From NCBI RefSeq assembly GCF_001593385.1, contig NZ_LUVZ01000034.1:124001-188000 (forward strand): 64,000 nt of DNA, read 5' to 3'. This DNA is from Chryseobacterium cucumeris (lineage in GTDB: Bacteria; Bacteroidota; Bacteroidia; Flavobacteriales; Weeksellaceae). Under the pieces are notes generated by a model that saw nothing but the letters and a program-made list of their open reading frames with translations, searched no databases and was not told the origin of the DNA. A program made the position numbers and the translations under genes. Each line of letters starts with the position of its first letter. Position 1 is the first letter of the stretch. This document shows, piece by piece, positions 61,731 to 64,000 of this stretch.

Positions 61731-61895
61731 AAGACTGATAAATGACACCAGAAAAAATGATGCAATAAATATCAAAGTATTAAAAAATGCTTCATATTGA
61801 GTATTCCGGGTCCATTTGCCGAAAAAACGCATTATCAGATAAGAAATTCCTCCCAAAACGGCAATAATAAAAAGAAGAAAAAAATAATAAATCAT
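61695..61895 (-). CDS. Small two-helix membrane protein, 66 aa
   Basis: Two hydrophobic segments (FFLLFIIAVLGGISYLIMRF; FFNTLIFIASFFLVSFISLL) joined by a basic, polar loop (GKWTRNTQYE). The fit to an inner-membrane hairpin is good, and no other frame is open over most of its length. It converges on and overlaps the end of the DUF2306 gene by 36 bp. I recognise no family. A real gene is probable but not certain. Confidence 0.5.
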   Translation of the reverse strand: MIYYFFLLFIIAVLGGISYLIMRFFGKWTRNTQYEAFFNTLIFIASFFLVSFISLLIFFSNVDFSR

Positions 61896-61978
61896 GGTTT
61901 CGTGTTAATGTGTGTAAATCTATTATTTTAAATCTAAAAAAACAATCAAGTACAGGACTACGATCTTCTGAATAGCCT

Positions 61979-61986
61979 TAATTTTG
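61979..61986 (+). promoter_or_regulatory. -7 promoter box for the VOC gene
   Basis: TAATTTTG, an exact match to TAnnTTTG, 28 bp before the ATG at 62015. Confidence 0.5.
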
Positions 61987-62014
61987 ATCAACGTTATTAT
62001 CTAAAAATTAATGT

Positions 62015-62395
62015 ATGAAAATTAAAAGCCTTGACCATCTTGTTTTAACGGTGGCAGATATTGAAAAGACTATTGCATTTTACACTCATGTTATGGGCTT
62101 TGAAGTCGTTACTTTTGGAGAGGACAGAAAAGCACTCATCTTTGGAAATCAAAAGATTAATCTGCATCAGAAAGGATATGAATTGGAGCCTAAAGCAGAG
62201 ACTCCAACCTGTGGCTCTGCTGATCTTTGTTTCATTGCAGAGACAGGTCTTCATGAGATAATGGAAGAGCTCAGACAGAAAAATATAGAAATCATTGAAG
62301 GGGTTGTAGACAGAACCGGAGCGGTAGGAAAAATCAAATCAGTTTACTTCCGTGATCCGGATTATAATCTTATTGAAGTAAGTAATTATTATTAA
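62015..62395 (+). CDS. VOC family protein (glyoxalase/bleomycin-resistance fold)
   Basis: A single-domain 126-residue vicinal-oxygen-chelate protein. The N-terminus SLDHLVLTVADIEKTIAFY has the first metal-ligand His, and the C-terminus VYFRDPDYNLIEVSNYY has the typical Glu ligand. The second half begins at TCGSADLCFIAETG. Substrates vary widely in this fold (methylglyoxal, thiols, antibiotics), so none is assigned. It has its own promoter box and stands alone. Confidence 0.92.
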   Translation: MKIKSLDHLVLTVADIEKTIAFYTHVMGFEVVTFGEDRKALIFGNQKINLHQKGYELEPKAETPTCGSADLCFIAETGLHEIMEELRQKNIEIIEGVVDRTGAVGKIKSVYFRDPDYNLIEVSNYY

Positions 62396-62552
62396 CAAAA
62401 ACAGCTCTGTATCAGTTTATTACTATCCATTTTTTAGAATTTAATGTTCCTGGATTTCTAAAATACAAAATTGTCAGTATAAAATTCATATAAAATTTGC
62501 AAAAACCATTGAGAAAATCTATTTAATCTTTTATATTTCGAATTTAAAGCCT

Positions 62553-62560
62553 TAATTTTG
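62553..62560 (+). promoter_or_regulatory. -7 promoter box for the 256-residue secreted protein
   Basis: TAATTTTG lies 38 bp before the ATG at 62599. The preceding bases (GCCT) are the same as at the VOC promoter. Confidence 0.45.
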
Positions 62561-62598
62561 CATAGAAATTCAGAAAATTCGGATTCTTTCAACAGGTT

Positions 62599-63369
62599 AT
62601 GTACATGAAAAAAATGATGATCGGGCTTGCTTTGGCCTTATCCATCACTATTTGGGGGCAAAAAACTCCTGCAAAAGCAAACAATCTGACCCCTTACAGC
62701 TATCAGACTTTTAACTGTGACAATAAAGGGTATTTTGACTCGGCTAAATATAAAAAAGAAGAAATAGACGGGGTAAATAAACTGTTGTATCAGTTCAATG
62801 GCGTGGTATTTGACACCCAACCTGTTTTTAAAATTGCCCAGCTTGAAGAAATCCGTAAAAACAGAGAAACGTATTTACAGGAACTGGAAAAGCAGTATGA
62901 AGAAAAGAAAAAGGAACTGTACAGCCTTAAAGTAATTGATCTTCCTCAATGGAAAAAATTAATGGAAGAAACTATTGATTCTTTTGAGAATGAATATCAG
63001 CTTAATAAAGAAGAAATCCTTGCGTATTCTGATCCCACCACACTGAGAAACAGTAAATATTACGATACCTGCAGAGAACAGATTGATGCTATCTCCTCTC
63101 CCGACAGAGAAAAGATGTTTGCAGCATGGAGAGCGTATACTGAACTTAAAAGCAAAAATAATGCTGATCCAAAGGGTGTAATGGCAAGATTTGATGCCAA
63201 AATGAATGACCCTCAAAAAGAAGATTATGCATTAATTGATATGATTGGTCTGGGTTTTCACAACTGTGCCAACAGCAGTTTCAGACAAAAGCGTAATAAT
63301 GAAGAGACCTCTTATAAAGATTTTGATAAGATTTTCACCAAGCTGAAGAGAACTTGTGATCAGCCGTAG
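62599..63369 (+). CDS. Unknown secreted protein, 256 aa
   Basis: A signal peptide (about 1-20, LALALSITIWGQ) precedes a charged, helix-rich mature protein. A long coiled-coil-like stretch runs from about residue 78 to 125 (LEELEKQYEEKKKELYSLK-type heptads). Cysteines are few (CDNKG, DTCREQ, NCANS, RTCDQ). I recognise no family. Two starts are possible (62599 or 62605). It has its own promoter and a perfect terminator, so it is monocistronic. Confidence 0.75.
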   Translation: MYMKKMMIGLALALSITIWGQKTPAKANNLTPYSYQTFNCDNKGYFDSAKYKKEEIDGVNKLLYQFNGVVFDTQPVFKIAQLEEIRKNRETYLQELEKQYEEKKKELYSLKVIDLPQWKKLMEETIDSFENEYQLNKEEILAYSDPTTLRNSKYYDTCREQIDAISSPDREKMFAAWRAYTELKSKNNADPKGVMARFDAKMNDPQKEDYALIDMIGLGFHNCANSSFRQKRNNEETSYKDFDKIFTKLKRTCDQP

Positions 63370-63414
63370 GCTTATTAAATAGTTTGAAAGATTTAATCCT
63401 AAAAAATAGAATAG

Positions 63415-63442
63415 CAACACTCAGATTGAGTGTTGTTTTTTT
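63415..63442 (+). terminator. Terminator after the 256-residue secreted protein
   Basis: CAACACTCA and TGAGTGTTG form a perfect 9-bp stem with a GAT loop, followed by seven T, 45 bp past the stop codon. Confidence 0.92.
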
Positions 63443-63554
63443 ATTGGTAAAGTTTCACAGAACGGTTAAGGAATGGTTAAAAGTGGGTTAATGGCTTATG
63501 ATTTCTTTGAGAAAGGCTTCGTTACCTCTATTTTCGTACTTCTAAAACTATTCC

Positions 63555-64000
63555 ATGAAATACATTGTTGCTTTCCTGACGTTGCTACTTTGCATAGCAG
63601 CATCAGCTCAAAAACCTATCTCTGTTCTTCCGTTTTTTCTGGAAAACAATTCTGTGTATGTATATTGTAAAGTCAATAAAACGGACAGTATTAAGTTCCT
63701 TTTTGATACCGGTGCAGATGGCTCTGTCATTAATAGTAATTCTAAGAAAAAGATTCCGCTGAAAATTGACGGAAAGTCTGAGAACAGAGGTTCCAACGGA
63801 GTAAATACTGTAGATTACAGCAGCCACAACACAATACAGTTTGGGAATATTGAGAAAAAAGAAATACGATTTACGCTTATTCCTTATGAATCTGTTCATT
63901 TTGACGGGGTTTTCGGAACGGATCTGATGAAGGGCAAACTCATTGAAATAGATTATCATAGAAATGAAATCCGGTTTTATGACGAAGATGATCTGCTTAT
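63555..64000 (+). CDS. Retropepsin-like aspartic protease (partial, cut by right edge)
   Basis: The first 148 residues of a plus-strand gene that continues past the window. A signal peptide (about 1-18, ending AASAQ) is followed by a retroviral-protease-like fold: active-site FLFDTGADGSVIN (Asp-Thr-Gly) and the later FDGVFGTDLMKGKLIEIDYH, which is the conserved hydrophobic-Gly segment of the family. Such secreted single-chain aspartyl proteases are common in Bacteroidota. The C-terminal part is not visible, so any second domain cannot be judged. Confidence 0.82.
   Translation, partial: MKYIVAFLTLLLCIAASAQKPISVLPFFLENNSVYVYCKVNKTDSIKFLFDTGADGSVINSNSKKKIPLKIDGKSENRGSNGVNTVDYSSHNTIQFGNIEKKEIRFTLIPYESVHFDGVFGTDLMKGKLIEIDYHRNEIRFYDEDDLL

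Overview
The window reads as a chromosomal segment of a Flavobacteriia bacterium, most likely Chryseobacterium or a close Weeksellaceae relative. I infer this from the AT-rich sequence, the Bacteroidota-type promoters (a TAnnTTTG box near -7, sometimes with TTG about 20 bp upstream), weak ribosome binding sites, signal peptides ending in NAQ or SAQ, and protein sequences of flavobacterial type. I see no rRNA or tRNA genes, no transposase, no phage block and no CRISPR array. It is mostly ordinary chromosome with one unusual stretch near the middle (about 33-49 kb).

Layout. 1-2 kb: three outer-membrane beta-barrel genes, the first cut by the left edge. 2-9 kb: phoH, a DUF62 SAM-dependent enzyme, an orphan 2-oxoacid dehydrogenase E2, a ClC chloride channel/antiporter, and the ribosomal operon rpsF-rpsR-rplI. 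9-14.5 kb: an AraC-type regulator divergent from a three-gene efflux system (TolC-like, HlyD/EmrA-like, EmrB-like MFS). 14.5-16.7 kb: two secreted surface proteins. 16.9-22 kb: aldehyde dehydrogenase, a thioredoxin-like protein, a lipid A acyltransferase, a glycosyltransferase, an exonuclease and apaG. 22-26.3 kb: the 2-oxoglutarate dehydrogenase operon sucA-odhB. 26.4-32.9 kb: an SRPBCC protein and the glycogen operon glgB-glgA-lipoprotein-glgC.

33-42.9 kb: a plus-strand cluster running away from glgB. It holds an esterase with a glycogen-binding-like N-terminus, an M17 peptidase, an ATP-grasp ligase, a 92-residue protein, a second esterase, a second ATP-grasp ligase, a GCS2-type carboxylate-amine ligase, a class I glutamine amidotransferase, a divergent ATP-grasp-like protein and a small membrane protein. 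Three or four ligases with hydrolases suggest a dedicated route to a small peptide-like or amidated metabolite whose identity I cannot read from sequence. This is the best candidate for an undescribed system.

43-49.3 kb: a PGRP-like amidase, an orphan double-glycine bacteriocin-like peptide between two copies of a conserved 60-bp noncoding element, and a complete cyanophycin module: cphA on the minus strand, with cphB and an isoaspartyl peptidase on the plus strand. The peptidase gene is preceded by eleven tandem copies of a 7-bp repeat. Together these genes could store nitrogen as an Asp-Arg polymer and recover the amino acids.

49.3-64 kb: a YtxH-like small protein behind a sigma-54-like site, a methyltransferase, two PH-SHOCT proteins around a GNAT acetyltransferase, hisS, an HRDC protein, a short SSB, a secreted protein, an arginase-family enzyme with an HPP-family membrane protein, and a run of small metabolic and unknown genes. 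It ends in a retropepsin-like protein cut by the right edge.
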